From positions 310,001 through 374,000 of the forward strand of contig JAJNNY010000013.1 of NCBI GenBank assembly GCA_022453515.1: 64,000 nt of DNA, read 5' to 3'. The DNA is from Astrocystis sublimbata. Its lineage: Eukaryota; Ascomycota; Sordariomycetes; Xylariales; Xylariaceae. Below, piece after piece: positions 12,801 to 25,462 of the stretch. Within the stretch, counting starts at the first letter, position 1. Every line of letters starts with the position of its first letter. The notes beneath the pieces are model-generated. The model was not told where the DNA came from. It saw nothing but the letters and a program-made list of their open reading frames with translations, and did no database searches. A program made the position numbers and the translations under genes.

Positions 12801-14359
12801 CCAAAATCGTGCGTTTCTGAATGATGGAAGGACATCAGTGAACTAAAGTTGAATGCCGGAAATCCACCAATGAGTGGAAGTGAGTTTCAAATGGTACCGA
12901 ACTTTTCAAGACCACACCGCTATCCGAAGATGATGAAGGTCGCGGATAAGTTGGACGTCCCCATCTACTTATGTATACTGATAGCCCCGTTTCAGTTATA
13001 TCACATTGAGCCTCATACAAGAAGGCACGGTATCCATCAGCGAGATACTAATTAGGACACCATGCTCGCCATGCAAAGTACTTACCTAATGCCTTAGATT
13101 TCTTGGCTGACAAATGTCATAGTCATAAGGCCTTGCCCACCACCATCGACATCAGACGAAAATACCGAAAGTCTAAATGTTTCCACCTAAAAGCAAGCCG
13201 CGGTTTCAGGACAGCAACTTGGCGCAGCTATAAGTACAGACGGAAACACTGCCTCGACCGCCAATGCTGTCGTCACAAGGAGTATGCCCGGCGAGCCGGC
13301 ACATTCGGCAAGCGTTGAAGCGAGCAACTCCGGTGCATATGGGGTCGGATTTCATGCGAAAGGTGGTTTGTTTCATATATTTCAAAACTACTGAGCTGCA
13401 TACCTACATTTGGTTATCATGAGAACCGATGCCGAATTAATCAAAGACCCCCGAGACACTGGTGATGTCAACCTGACTGAGGGGCGATACATGTGATTGG
13501 CAAAAGTATCCGTAGGTATCTAGACCCAAATCTACCCTACCCTGCTGAGTCTACTCTGGACCTTCGTGGTGGGTTCTACTACACCACCTCTATGCTCAAA
13601 ATCTGACTGAGGAGTAGGGCGACAAGTCTCTTGCAGATAGATGCTTATCAAAAGTGTGACCAAGAACATCTACTCTTGAATATTAACAATAGATGAACGT
13701 AATAGATTGGTTGGCTACCAATATTGGTGAACAACGCATGAAGCACATACATGACGTAGAGAAATCAACATGTTTGAGTGATATATACAACACAATTGAA
13801 TGTAAGCCCACCGACACACTCATCTCAATACTTTGTACTGACTCCATGTTCCAGTTGCCATCTATATCTCACATTCCTGCATTATGTTCACCATCGGTCA
13901 ATAAAGCAATCAAGTGTTCATGCAATGACGAATATAAAAACGAAGGTCACATCAATGGAGATAAATGCAACACACATCCATGACTTAGGTAAGTAAGTGT
14001 ACCAGTACGCCAGGTATTCCGTACACTGGGAACTTAAGGTCGAATAGGCGAACAGTGTCAAACATATTACTTTTACAAACAGAACAAACGAAAGTAATAA
14101 ACAAACAGTTCCAGCGCAAAAAGTCACGAATTTATCCTATATTCTCACCTATCTTCACAGCTCTGGTCCACGGCCTTATTTCTGACAAAGGCGTTGACGC
14201 TTCTGCTTCTGCTTCATGTCCTCGCTCACGACCAAGGAAGAGTGTCACTAGATCAGGTCAGGTCAGGTCAAGTTAGGTAAAGGTCCAATAGCAACCATCA
14301 ATTATTTGCGCACGCTAGGGTAGTTAAAGTTGAGTTCCTCCAATATATTCTAAAGAATT

Positions 14360-14379
14360 TTCCTTCCTTCCTTCCTTCC
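14360..14379. repeat. TTCC tetranucleotide microsatellite
   Basis: Five TTCC units in the 3' flank of the NoxB gene. Confidence 0.85.
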
Positions 14380-14523
14380 TCATTCCTGGCTTCCACTTCA
14401 CATGACTTAAATAGACCTGGAGAAGCTCAACTTTCCAAGAATAAGCTCCCGCGCAGGTCCACATACCGAATACATAGATACATAGATAGATTGGCGAAAA
14501 AGACGCGGTAGAATATGTCCAGC

Positions 14524-16373
14524 TTAGAAGTTTTCTTTGCCCCAGACAAACGAGAACCTGTAGTGAATCAAAGTCAGCAAATTGTGCTATTAGAATGAGA
14601 GAGGGACGGAAACCACTTACCCAGGCTCACTGTACTTGTTACAGAAAACGTGCAACGAGCTACCCAAACCCTTGGGACCACAGAAGAACACACCAGCCTC
14701 GGCAGGCGCGTGGAGTTTCCGGATACCACGGAAGATCATGTCCCAGTTGGGGCGGCCGAAGTTGGTCGGCGATCGCAGGCCGGTGATGGTATCCTTGTCG
14801 GCGTTGGCGTCGTTGATCATGATGTTGGTGGCGTCGTCGGCCTTGATCTTGGCGGTCAGGTAAGTGTGAATCTCGATGCGACCGTCTACGTCCTGGGCCT
14901 CGATGGCCATCAGCAGCGAGCGGAACCACTCGAAACTGCCGAAGTCACGGCAGATCCAGAAGAAGTAGACCTTGGCCAGACGTGTCTTCTTCTGTGGGTA
15001 GTTCATCCGGTACCAGATGGACTTGAGGATGGATGCGAACGGTGTTACACCGATACCGGCACCACAGAGCACTGAGACTTCGTACTTGAACACATCTTCG
15101 GATGCGGAACCGAAGGGACCGTCGACGTACACGCGGGGCAGCACTCGCCGCAGCGCGGGATCGACTTCGGGGTTCTGGTCGTTCACACCCACCACTTTCG
15201 AGCCATCCTTGCTGCCAGCGTCCTTCTTGCCGAACTCGCATCCGAGGGCTGTAGCAAGCTCGCGTGTGAAGTCACCCACAACACGCACGTGGATGGAGAT
15301 GTAGTCCTCCTCGGGCGCACTGGTCAGAGTGAAGGGGTGGTATTGCCACAGCGAAACCTCGGGGCAGCAGAAGAAGATGTACTGGCCAGCGCGCGTCTTG
15401 GTGTTCTCCTTCTTGATCTGGATCTCGCAGACGTTGCTGGGATGCTGGATGACCTTCGAGATGTATGTCTTGTGGCGACCGCGCACCTCACGTGCAATAC
15501 GCTCGGCCAGGTAGATGAAGCCACCGTAGGTCCAGTACTGCCAGAAGACACCGACGGCGGTCGTACCGACGGAGACACAGAATGGCGCGGTGTCGGGCTG
15601 AATCATACAGAAGGCACCGTGGATGGCCCAGAAGATGAAGAACACGATGAACATGTGGTGAGTGTACCAGAAACGTTCGTAGTTGGCTCGGCGCGTCTTC
15701 TCCACCGATGTTATAACCATACCCATGAGGGCCACCAGCATGATGTATCCAGTCCATCCGGGTCCAGAGGCCAGGTTGGCAGCGAGGAAACCGTAGATAC
15801 CAAGGTTGTTCTTGGCAGCGATCTGGGCGAAGTTGTTCCAATGCGCGATGGTGTGTACCCAAGAGAAAAACACGATGGACCAAGCGGTTGTGATGTGGAA
15901 GGTGATGTTCTTGTCGAATTGTATGATACCGTTCAGAGGGGTCTGTCTGGCAATCGAAATGAAGGTCCTGCAGACAGGGAAAAGCACCAACGCCACGTCG
16001 ACGTGAATGACTAGAGCTGCAGATCTCGCTATCATATACGTCGGCCCGAATGTATTTCGTGCTATTTGAAGACTGTCCTTGACGGCGTAGTTGACGAAAC
16101 CGAAGGCAAAAACGATCGCATGTAGAAACATGAAAACGAAGACAAAGCTGGGAACTATGTTAGCGCTCGTGTCTACAACGACAGACTCACAGGTCCAACT
16201 GACAATCGCCGGTAACCTTCGTTAATCATCCATCTATCGAACTTTTCTCTCATCGTTAAATCCTTCTGTCGCTCCTGTGTCATTTCGCCGGATAGCAGCA
16301 TCCGGTTTAGTGGCGTCCATCTTGATCGTTCAGATGGCTTCTCGCCATACTGCATGTCCCCGAAGTACGACAT
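14524..16373 (-). CDS. noxB: NADPH oxidase, NoxB (Nox2) type
   Basis: Membrane flavocytochrome that passes electrons from cytosolic NADPH through FAD and two haems to O2, making superoxide; in filamentous fungi NoxB acts with NoxR and Rac in fruiting, spore germination and polarised growth. Exons (minus): 16373-16204, 16147-14621 and 14557-14524, giving 576 residues. The 56-nt intron 1 uses donor GTCAGT; the last exon encodes FSFVWGKENF, the usual Nox C-terminus. Landmarks: multiple TM helices with haem histidines in VHTIAHWNN and YTHHM, FAD motif YHPFTLTSAP, NADPH motifs GAGIGVTPFAS and FFCGPKGLG. The N-terminal cytosolic extension of about 55 residues favours NoxB over NoxA. The start is uncertain: the open frame and NoxB-like residues (GGFTPIGTHN) extend upstream of 16373 to about 16451 without an ATG, so a short upstream exon may exist. 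Confidence 0.93.
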
Positions 16374-19300
16374 GTTGTGGGTGCCGATTGGCGTGAATCC
16401 ACCTTGCAGTCGACCTCTACTCTCTGGGGTTTCTTCGACCTTATCCAAAATTCTTCCAATTCAAGTCGTCGATATGGCTCAGGCGTATGCCACCCTCTCT
16501 CCAACAGATTCTCTCGGGTATTACTTTAAAGTGCTGTCTCCTGGACGTAGTGTATAACGAGTGTTGATTCAGATCCTGCTGAAAGGGTGCATAATCATAT
16601 ATATCGAAGTTGTCGAAACCGGGCGGGATGCTGCGCAACGATTATACTCGACAACAACGGACGCGGTGTCCTAGAGAAGGTAAAGAAAGCAAAGCCCAAC
16701 AACTGGTGTCCTGCACTGACAATAAACGCAAAAAACGAGTCAGCCCGAGAACGTATCCCCAATGGAGCCAAAACAGTGAAGGGTAGTAAGAAAGAGGGTT
16801 GGCTCTCCAGGAGAGTATGGGAGGTGTGCGTGGAAGAGGGAGAGAGGGATCCGAAGATCTCATGCAGAGACGGGACCGTGGGAGAAGGGTAGTAGTGTAA
16901 GGTTCTGGACGGTGCCAAGCATTGGAAATATCAGGCCATATTTCTCGTAGATCATACCTGGTTACATGCCACACCAGGTGACTAGGATTCACGAGCACGA
17001 ATTCAACGCGAGCTGACGGTATTCGCGAGGACAAGCTCTCAGAATAGCCTTCGATTGAAGGGCACAGAAGGCGAAGGGCATGGCATGGTGGGTATTTAGG
17101 GGGCGACACAGCACTGCATACGTGGGGACAGCCAGCGGTATTCGAGACTTGGGGGAGGGAACAAGGATGCTACGTTGTCGCATTGACGAGGGCTTCAGGC
17201 CATGTACAGAGAACATTGTCTGGGGGCCGGGCGGCTCATGGCGGCGGAGGATCACAGCAGCGGCCCCACTGTCGTTTCGCAGTTTTCCATGGTGGTTTAA
17301 GGATTTCAGGCGAGGTCGAAACAGAGATGCCTGGATCGGGCCTCGTCTCGGTTACAGTTCTCTCTCAATGTGGGTGCAGACCTGGCCGTTCCACTCTGAG
17401 ATGTGGGATAGATGGAGGCGCGAAGAGCTGCGAGAGGCCGTTGCTGGTAATTATAGACAGGGTGCGTTATAGTCCGTCATAGCGATGCAATTTCCCACAA
17501 GCGTCGGTACTTGAGCCTTGATAGGTAGCGTAATGAAGCATACTTGCAAAAGTAATACTGTGATTGTGATGGCTGGCTTTGGCTAAGCGCCCGAGGCCGA
17601 GACCGAGACCCCAAGAGTCAGATCCAAGTAATTACGATTCAGCAACCTCAGCAGCAAGACAGACAGAGCGAGAAACTGCGCTTGACGAGACGGCCGACTG
17701 TTCCGTTACTCAGCATATAGTCATTAGTCAACGCTTCTCGCGATCCGATAATTATCGAGAGCGTAGAGGGTCCGACACGAAGCTGAGCCATCTTTGTTTT
17801 GAAGGCCGGACCCCAGCATGGCCAGTCACGTCACTGGTCAGCGCAAGATAACGAGATAGAGTGTGTCTCCATCGTCAGACATGGTCATCGCAACAACGAC
17901 AAAACAGACAAAAACATCCAATTGTGCTCCGATGGGATACCCCCATGTACGAGTGTCGGGGAGTTTAGCGCAGGCGAGCAGCAGGTGGTCCCCACGGCCA
18001 GTTAACCAGTGTGGGCGGTGAGGCACCAAACACGGACAAACATGTCGACAAGGTGATGGATTAGATTACGAATTGGTGAAAGTGGCCGAAAGATGAATGA
18101 TGTTCGACGGGTTGCAGCAGGCAAATGCCAGGCAATGCCAGGCCCGCCGGGCATGGTAGGCTCGCCGGTGGAGCGGGTCGAGGGGTCTGAGACCAGGGGC
18201 CGTGCGTGCCATTGGTCAGCTCCGGCGGTGCCCCACGGCCAGGCGCTAATCTGTCGCAGGACGTTTCGTCAGGGGTCCTTTTGACACACCCCAAGCCCGC
18301 AAGCCCGCCCCGAGACCGACTCAGCACCAACTTCCCTGCCCAGATCAAGTAAGTACTTACCTACCGAGCCTACCGCTTGCTGCACCTGCGCCTGCACCGT
18401 ACCATCGAGCATCAATCCCAATCGTGCTGGGTTGAATAGCACCTATGTACTCGTATCTTCTTTCCTGCGCCTGCTGAGCCTGTCATTGTCCGTCTGCTGA
18501 GTGCATGCCAGTCAAAAGTCGAGATGACAAGGCTCGCCACGATGCGTAGACACCTTGGCTGCTACTTGGCAGCGTCAAGCCTGGCGGTACTGTACTTTGT
18601 TAGTATGGGTGAACTTGGCATCTAGCCACTTCAGCTGTGATAATTATTACGTAGGTAGGTAGGTCGGTGGCCGAGATGGCGGTGCTTCATCTTATGTATG
18701 CCTACCTCAAAGTTGTAGATCTAGTAGTCGAAGAGTAATAGCAGAAAGCATAACTAATAGCATGCATAGGTAGATTACCTAGGTAGGTAGCTGTTCAAGG
18801 TTCCATCCTGGAGATATCATGGCCGAATCACGAAGCCCCGAGCCCAACTTCAAACTACCTACCTACTTACAATCCAACACCAACAAAACCAAGCTTATCA
18901 TAGCATTTGATAAACACCCGACATGTAAGAAGATAATCTAATTCTACATTGGCCACTGCATCTATTTAGTCTGCACAGAGGCCCATCCCAACTCCCCCTG
19001 ATGCACCATCGCTATTTTTGGCCCACCTTCGTCCCTCGCTGCATAATCCTGTCTGCATGGCACGCCCAGCAACCTATAGCTCGGTCCCGTCTGCGGCCGC
19101 CGGCTAGAGTATCATCTAATTGTGTAGAAATGCAAACTTGCATCTCTAGCCGAGAATTATGATATGACAACTGAATGTAAATGGAACCTGAACGTGAACG
19201 TTGAGACGAACTTGAACTATAGGTAGGTTTAAACGTTACTGAAGGACGTGCTGAATCAGCAGGACACTAGGCGATCCGACCATTCTGATGCTATTGAGAT

Positions 19301-19786
19301 GGGAATTGCTGTATTATCGGACATCGAGTGCAAGTGGGACATGTAGGTACGTCATCAAAGTAGGTAGTGCCGAGCAAAGGTATGCCGTGCCTTAGGACCA
19401 CACAGTTCCCCAATACATACTTATCTAATGCCTTGATTACTAGTCCGCGACACGAGCGCTAACTGAAGCTATTCGTATCGAACGCTACATGCTCGTGTGG
19501 GTGGGATACACGAAGACAATTCCATTGCCATGATGAAGTAAGTGACAACGCCAGCAAATCCACCCATATTGCCGAGATGGAAGAGAGTGTTCGTCCGTAT
19601 GCTTGTGATTTCTGCCTGACTCGCATTCCATGTCTATAATTCTCTGCAACTCTGCTCCCAAGCTTGCTGACCTTCATGTGTGCCTCTTGAGCGCAATGAC
19701 ATGAAGTTGGCCAGTCGTATGAACAGGCGCGCTGCCTATTCCACCTGAAAAAAGTTGCCTTGTCAAGAGTGTTGGGAGACCCAACC
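16374..19786. other. long intergenic region, NoxB upstream
   Basis: 3.4 kb holding the NoxB promoter and leader and the 3' flank of the E2 gene. The first about 80 bases may still be NoxB coding. Open frames reach at most 155 codons and overlap without motifs. Several TAGGTAGG/CCTACCTA runs occur at 18650-18665, 18778-18790 and 18855-18870. No gene is supported. Confidence 0.5.
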
Positions 19787-20859
<1,073 letters not shown>

Positions 20860-22782
20860 TGTGGATGTGAAGAGGGTTGGTCGAAGTGTTGTGTTTGCGT
20901 CCCGCAGGTTGCGCAACAGGGGTCGCTGGATGCTGTAGTATGCGGGCGGTTAGTGGTTTGCAGACGGACGGACGACTTGCTTCGTAGGTGTTGGTGTTGG
21001 TGCACGGCGAGGGAGGGAGAGGAAGCGATACGCAGGAACATAAGAGATGTGTGCCACAAAGAGAAGGGAGGGTCGAGGCAACTAGCAGACAGGAGGCAGC
21101 CAGCCACGATGGATTGAAGCGGAAGTGAGATATGACATATGTCATCGGCACGACGGATCAAGTGATGGCTTACGATGTGTATTCTACGCTGCGGATCAAC
21201 GAGCTGCGTGCAAGTCGATGGCGAGAGGATATCTGCGTTCGTTGCAAAGAATAAGGGTGTTTGCGGATGATCCGTTGAGGGTGGTGTTCGAGGTCTGGGA
21301 TGGTCTAGCGGGCTGAGAGGGCCGAAAAGTGAATGTGAATGAGCATGAAGCGTTAGAGCGTAAAGCGTAAAAGTAGGTAGCGGTCGGTGGTGGGGGAAGG
21401 GGAGAGAGAGTTGGCAGGACGAGACAAATACCTACTACCTGAAAGGACATGGCCGGGCTAGTCCCCATACGGCTAGTCAGGGAGGCGGGCTGGTGGACGA
21501 GGCAAGATGGCAGGCACAGTCTCGCCAGTCAGGCGCAGTGTTCACGCAATTTCTTGGTAGGCAGTGGGGTCCTTCACTTCAGTGATCGTCATGTCTCCGT
21601 GACAGGGCATTTCGAATGGCACCTGAGCAGTCCGGCAACGGCTCACAAAGACCACGAGATTAGGTAGTCAGGACTCAGAGCCAGAGGAACTTACGAGAAT
21701 CTACCAGAATCAGAATACCTACTGGTTCTTGGCCTTTTCCCTGCCGCTGCATTTCCGAGGCTGTGATTGACTTATCCTCTGCATGAAGCAAGCAGGTACC
21801 GAGTACCTCTAAGTAAACATTGATAATCCAATGTTCCACTAGCTACGCCCACTGTAGCAACGGCCTCCCACTGTGGCTTCAAGTCGCCTCCAGGTGCAAT
21901 AGTACTGTACCTTGTAAACGTGGCAGTGCATTCCTGCACTGGAATATGGTAACAACAACAACAGCCTTCCAAAATGCCCCCGGGAACCTCCCTGCCCTTT
22001 CTCGAGTTGCGCTGGTTTGAAGACCTATGCCAGGTAGTTATTGCCAAAGCGTAAGGTGAAGTATTAGTTGCTTGTTACCCATCATGATGCAATGCGGCAA
22101 AATCTTACCCCAATGCATCATGTACCATGAACTGACTCGAGTCTTGTCTGCATAGAAAATGTACCTAAGCTCCTTGCCACATTGGAAAAAATCGAGCAAG
22201 TTTTGCGAATTCCATCCAGGCTCATTTGCTGGGTCTGACAAACCATGAATAATGTCTCTTGGTATCTGAAAAAGAGAACGGTTCGCTTCATGCAGGGAGC
22301 CGGTGCGGAAAGACCAAAGTTCTAGGCCTCGGTCCTCTGAAACCGCAACAATGGTATTCAACACTAGAATATTGCACAGGTCCACGATTGTGCTTACTTA
22401 ACTTATATAAGCGAAGAGTTACAAAATGATTCGAGGTTTCTGAGACACACATCATCACCCGTGTAGTCCCAGCACCTACCTCATGAGCCAAAGATCCAAG
22501 CCGGAGCTCGGTGGTAGAGCATTCGGGCCGTCGTATCATTTAGAAGAGCTTTGACCCTTAATAGCTCCAGAAGCCTCGAATTGCCTCGATGCTTCGAGAA
22601 GTGAAGTACTTTGCCACCTTGCCGAGATTCATGCCAATGGGTATCTGTAAATCACTCGGGCCGCCTGCGCATGGAAGGCATGAGGGCTAGACTGGACAAT
22701 ATAAGTAAATTACCTCTCCAGACGTCTGCAGCCTGTTCAGCAGCTCATAAATTCCGCCAGCATTCGGCAATATTGACAGTGT
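20860..22782. other. intergenic, E2 upstream to dehydrogenase 3' side
   Basis: 1.9 kb with the E2 promoter and leader. Open frames of 60-190 codons overlap on both strands in GC-rich sequence around 20.6-21.2 kb and carry no motif. A minus-strand frame at 22038-22385 lacks domain or splice support. A short tRNA D-arm-like match lies at 22503-22525 (rejected). Confidence 0.5.
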
Positions 22783-24241
22783 TCAAGCGAAAGCCTGGAT
22801 GCCAGTAATGGCACGGCCAAGAATAAGACCTTGAAATCGTCAGCAGTGAAATCGTAGTGAAGAACGAGATGACATAAACATACTATGGATATCACTCTGC
22901 CCCTCGTAAGTTTGCGTGACGAAAAGGTTGGCTACATGTCTGCCGATGCCATACTCGTCGCTGACGGCATTGCCACCAAACACCTCCTGCAAAACACGGG
23001 CATTATTCAACGCCCGGTCACAGTTCTGCCTCTTGACCATGCTGATCATCTCGGGGGTTGCTTTGCCCTCGTCCTTGAGACGGCCGACTTGTATGGCGGC
23101 AATGGTGCCATACGCGGCATCCGTGGCCGCGTCCGCTAGTTTTTTCTGCACAAGTTGGTACTTGGCCAAGGGGTTGTTCTTGAACTGCTTGCGCTCGAGA
23201 GCGTAAGTCCTCGTACGGGATATGCAATCTTCCAGTGCGCCTACAACACCTAGAGAAATGCCAAAACGCGCGCTGTTGAGGCACGAGAAGGGCCCGCGCA
23301 GCCCCTCTACATCAGGAAACATATTGGCGGCTGGCACGGGGCAGTCGTCCAAGTGGATCATACCCGTGATGCTCGCCCTCAGACCATTCTTGTTCTTGAT
23401 TGCCGGCGTCTCCAAGGTCCCGGGTGGGCAGTCTTTGCGCTCAACCAAGAAACCCCGGATCTTGCCCGTCTCCGCCAGCTTCGCCCAGACCATCAGCACG
23501 TCGGCAATGGGTGAATTGGTGATCCAAGTCTTGGTGCCGCTGAGCAGATAGTATCCGCTCTTCGTCGGGTGAGGGCGCGCCATCGTCTCCATTGAGCCCG
23601 GATCACTGCCGTGGTTCGGTTCCGTGAGCCCAAAGGCGCCCAACAGCCTTCCCCGGGCCATTGGCTCAATGAACTTCTCTTTCAACTCCGCAGTGCCGAA
23701 CTCGTAGATACCGCCCATCACCAGTGACGACTGCACGGACATGCCGGAGCGGTAGCCGCTGTCCACGCGCTCGACTGCCCGAGTTATAAGACCAGCCGCC
23801 ACTGTAGACGCACCAGCGCAGCCGTACCCTTGCAGGTTCGCACCAAGGAGGCCCAACTCGCCCATCTCGGAAAGGATCTCTCGGTCGTAGTTCTCGTCGC
23901 GGTATGCCTCTGTGTGCCGATCGAGTCAGCCAACACTTGCCACTAGACGTTGTGACTGCTTGGTGACGGGGTATTGTGGGTGATCATGTGAGAAGAGACT
24001 GACGCAGAACACGGGGCAGCAATCGCTCCTGGCAATACCGCTCTGCCGTCTCGGAGATTGCCAGCTCCTCCTCAGTCAGCAGGTCTTGACTCGCCAGAGG
24101 ATCTTGCCAATTGAAAACGGGCGCAGAGGCGGAGGATGCATAGCATCTGGAATATCGGGGCAGCTGTTGTTGTTTAAGCTTCAATCGGGCGGCTTGCGAC
24201 AGCCTGGAGCTACGAATCCGTGGGACGAGAGGGCGGAACAT
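22783..24241 (-). CDS. glutaryl-CoA dehydrogenase, mitochondrial
   Basis: Acyl-CoA dehydrogenase-fold flavoenzyme that oxidises and decarboxylates glutaryl-CoA to crotonyl-CoA in lysine and tryptophan breakdown, passing electrons to ETF in the mitochondrial matrix. Exons (minus): 24241-24004, 23909-22884 and 22829-22783, giving 436 residues. The basic, Ser/Arg-rich first about 35 residues look like a mitochondrial presequence, then FNWQDPL begins the mature enzyme. Landmarks: GAFGLTEPNHGSDPGSM (FAD/substrate loop), SGTKTWITNSPIADV, GLRASITGMI, ALERKQFKNNPLAKYQLVQ, LQEVFGGNAVSDEYGIGRH, and TYEGQSDIHSLILGRAITG at the end with catalytic Glu415. The last intron (54 nt) falls inside the DIH motif. 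GQSDIH replaces the more usual GTHDIH; the catalytic Glu is present. Confidence 0.93.
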
Positions 24242-25296
24242 GGTGGCGAAGTCTTGACAGAACCAGAAGAGTTCAAGGTGAGTTGTTGGCAGTAGGAAGG
24301 ATACGTTCGTGGTCGAGCGGGTGTGCCGAGGTTATGTGCTGGAATGGCGATTACGTAGCTTAGCTTCCAATGACAATTACCAACTTTCTGTCCATTCGGT
24401 TGTCATTGTCGCGAGAACTCCGATGCCGTTGCTAGCCAGGACCGGAGCGCGGGGTGTTGATCGCGGCTTTCGCCCCGCCAATTTTTGCGGATTATGCCGA
24501 GCCCGAGCCGTCCGGGCAAGTACCGCAGAACTGAGTATGGAAGACTTCACTAGAATTGTAGATAAGCAATATCTGGATTCGGGATGGCTGTAAATCATAG
24601 GATCAGGATGCCTTATTACCATAATGTGCCTGTTGGTAGGTATTAGGTATAGTGTGTTGGCCATCTTGATGGCGGCCATGACCATTACCAAATACCTTAT
24701 CAGTCACAGCTGATGAGATTCATCGTCAGATCGAGGATCGCCAGCAAGCCAAGGAGACAGAAAAGAGAGGGGATAAGGGGATAGCCTGAGGGTTTTGGCT
24801 ACCATGTTTGATAGCCGTAAAAGGAGACAGTCTGCCTCAGGGCTCCCGAGCAACCGAGGTCGGATTCATACTACCAGTGCAAGCGATCTTACGCAGCAGG
24901 TGCCTTGCACAGGTACCTTCTTTATCAATGGATGTCAATCGTGGGAAGGTGCTAGCCCAGGCTGACACTCTTCCTAGGGCTGGAGCAGGTGCGATAGAAT
25001 CATGTAGGTATCTCGGGGCAGTGACTCTCACACCTGCATCTTGGTGGGCACTTATCAAGATGGAAGCAACAACGACCGAGCCTGTCGTCCTTGACCTACA
25101 CACACCGATTAAAAGCCACACTGCACTGCTCAGTGTACTAGGCGGTTTACTGCCATCTGGACAATCCAACAACTTCAAAACTGACTCGTCAACTTCCTAC
25201 ATTTCTCATGCTTATCACTACTTGCTTGTTTTTTCACAGCGCGCCACCTTCAAGCGCCAACTTTCATTGCTCCTAGACCTACTGGCCAGAAAAAAT
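24242..25296. other. intergenic, upstream of the disordered protein
   Basis: Dehydrogenase promoter and the upstream part of the next locus. A plus-strand open frame runs from about 24808 to 25452 but begins on TTG; its first two-thirds look non-coding. A pyrimidine-rich CACAG acceptor-like site near 25235-25240 could end a leader intron. Confidence 0.45.
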
Positions 25297-25452
25297 ATGT
25301 TCCGTATCCATAAGTGCAAAATCTTTATGGCTGCTATCAACCGTCAAATCAGCCGTTCTTGGTCTCGCATCGTCCAGACCTGCAACGCCACCCGGACCAA
25401 GCTCAACTGTACCGGCCTGGACCGTACCTCTGCCCCGGAAAAGGGGCTATGA
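25297..25452 (+). CDS. 51-codon ORF or upstream ORF with biased codons
   Basis: Reads MFRIHKCKIFMAAINRQISR at the start and SAPEKGL at the end. Codon choice is unlike random sequence: all Ile codons are ATC, and CGT, AAG, AAC, ACC and CTC are preferred, as in highly expressed fungal genes. A polypyrimidine-AG acceptor lies about 55 bases upstream. The TGA stop is followed 10 bases later by the ATG of the next ORF in another frame. Three readings are open: a small protein, a regulatory uORF, or a first exon spliced into the downstream gene (a GT at about 25427 to an AG at about 25492 would keep frame, but with a weak branch point). No homologue is recognised. Confidence 0.4.
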   Translation: MFRIHKCKIFMAAINRQISRSWSRIVQTCNATRTKLNCTGLDRTSAPEKGL

Positions 25453-25462
25453 GACTGCAATC

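Larger units (their letters stand above)
9715..14523. other. 4.8 kb gene-free stretch
   Basis: Hydrophobin promoter followed by more than 4 kb with no supported gene. All open frames are short (at most about 130 codons), overlap on both strands and show no coherent splice pattern or motif. 13.4-14.5 kb is somewhat more AT-rich. A TTCC tetranucleotide run lies at 14360-14379 and a GGTCA-type run near 14250-14270. No transposon ends or reverse-transcriptase/transposase motifs were recognised. Confidence 0.5.

Noticed and set aside
22038..22385. 115-codon minus-strand frame
   Set aside because: Begins on GTG, has unbiased codon use and no motif, and no splice partner was found.
22503..22525. 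tRNA-like D-arm (AGCTCGGTGGTAGAGC)
   Set aside because: No matching anticodon stem, T-arm box B or acceptor stem could be built downstream, so it is not a tRNA gene.
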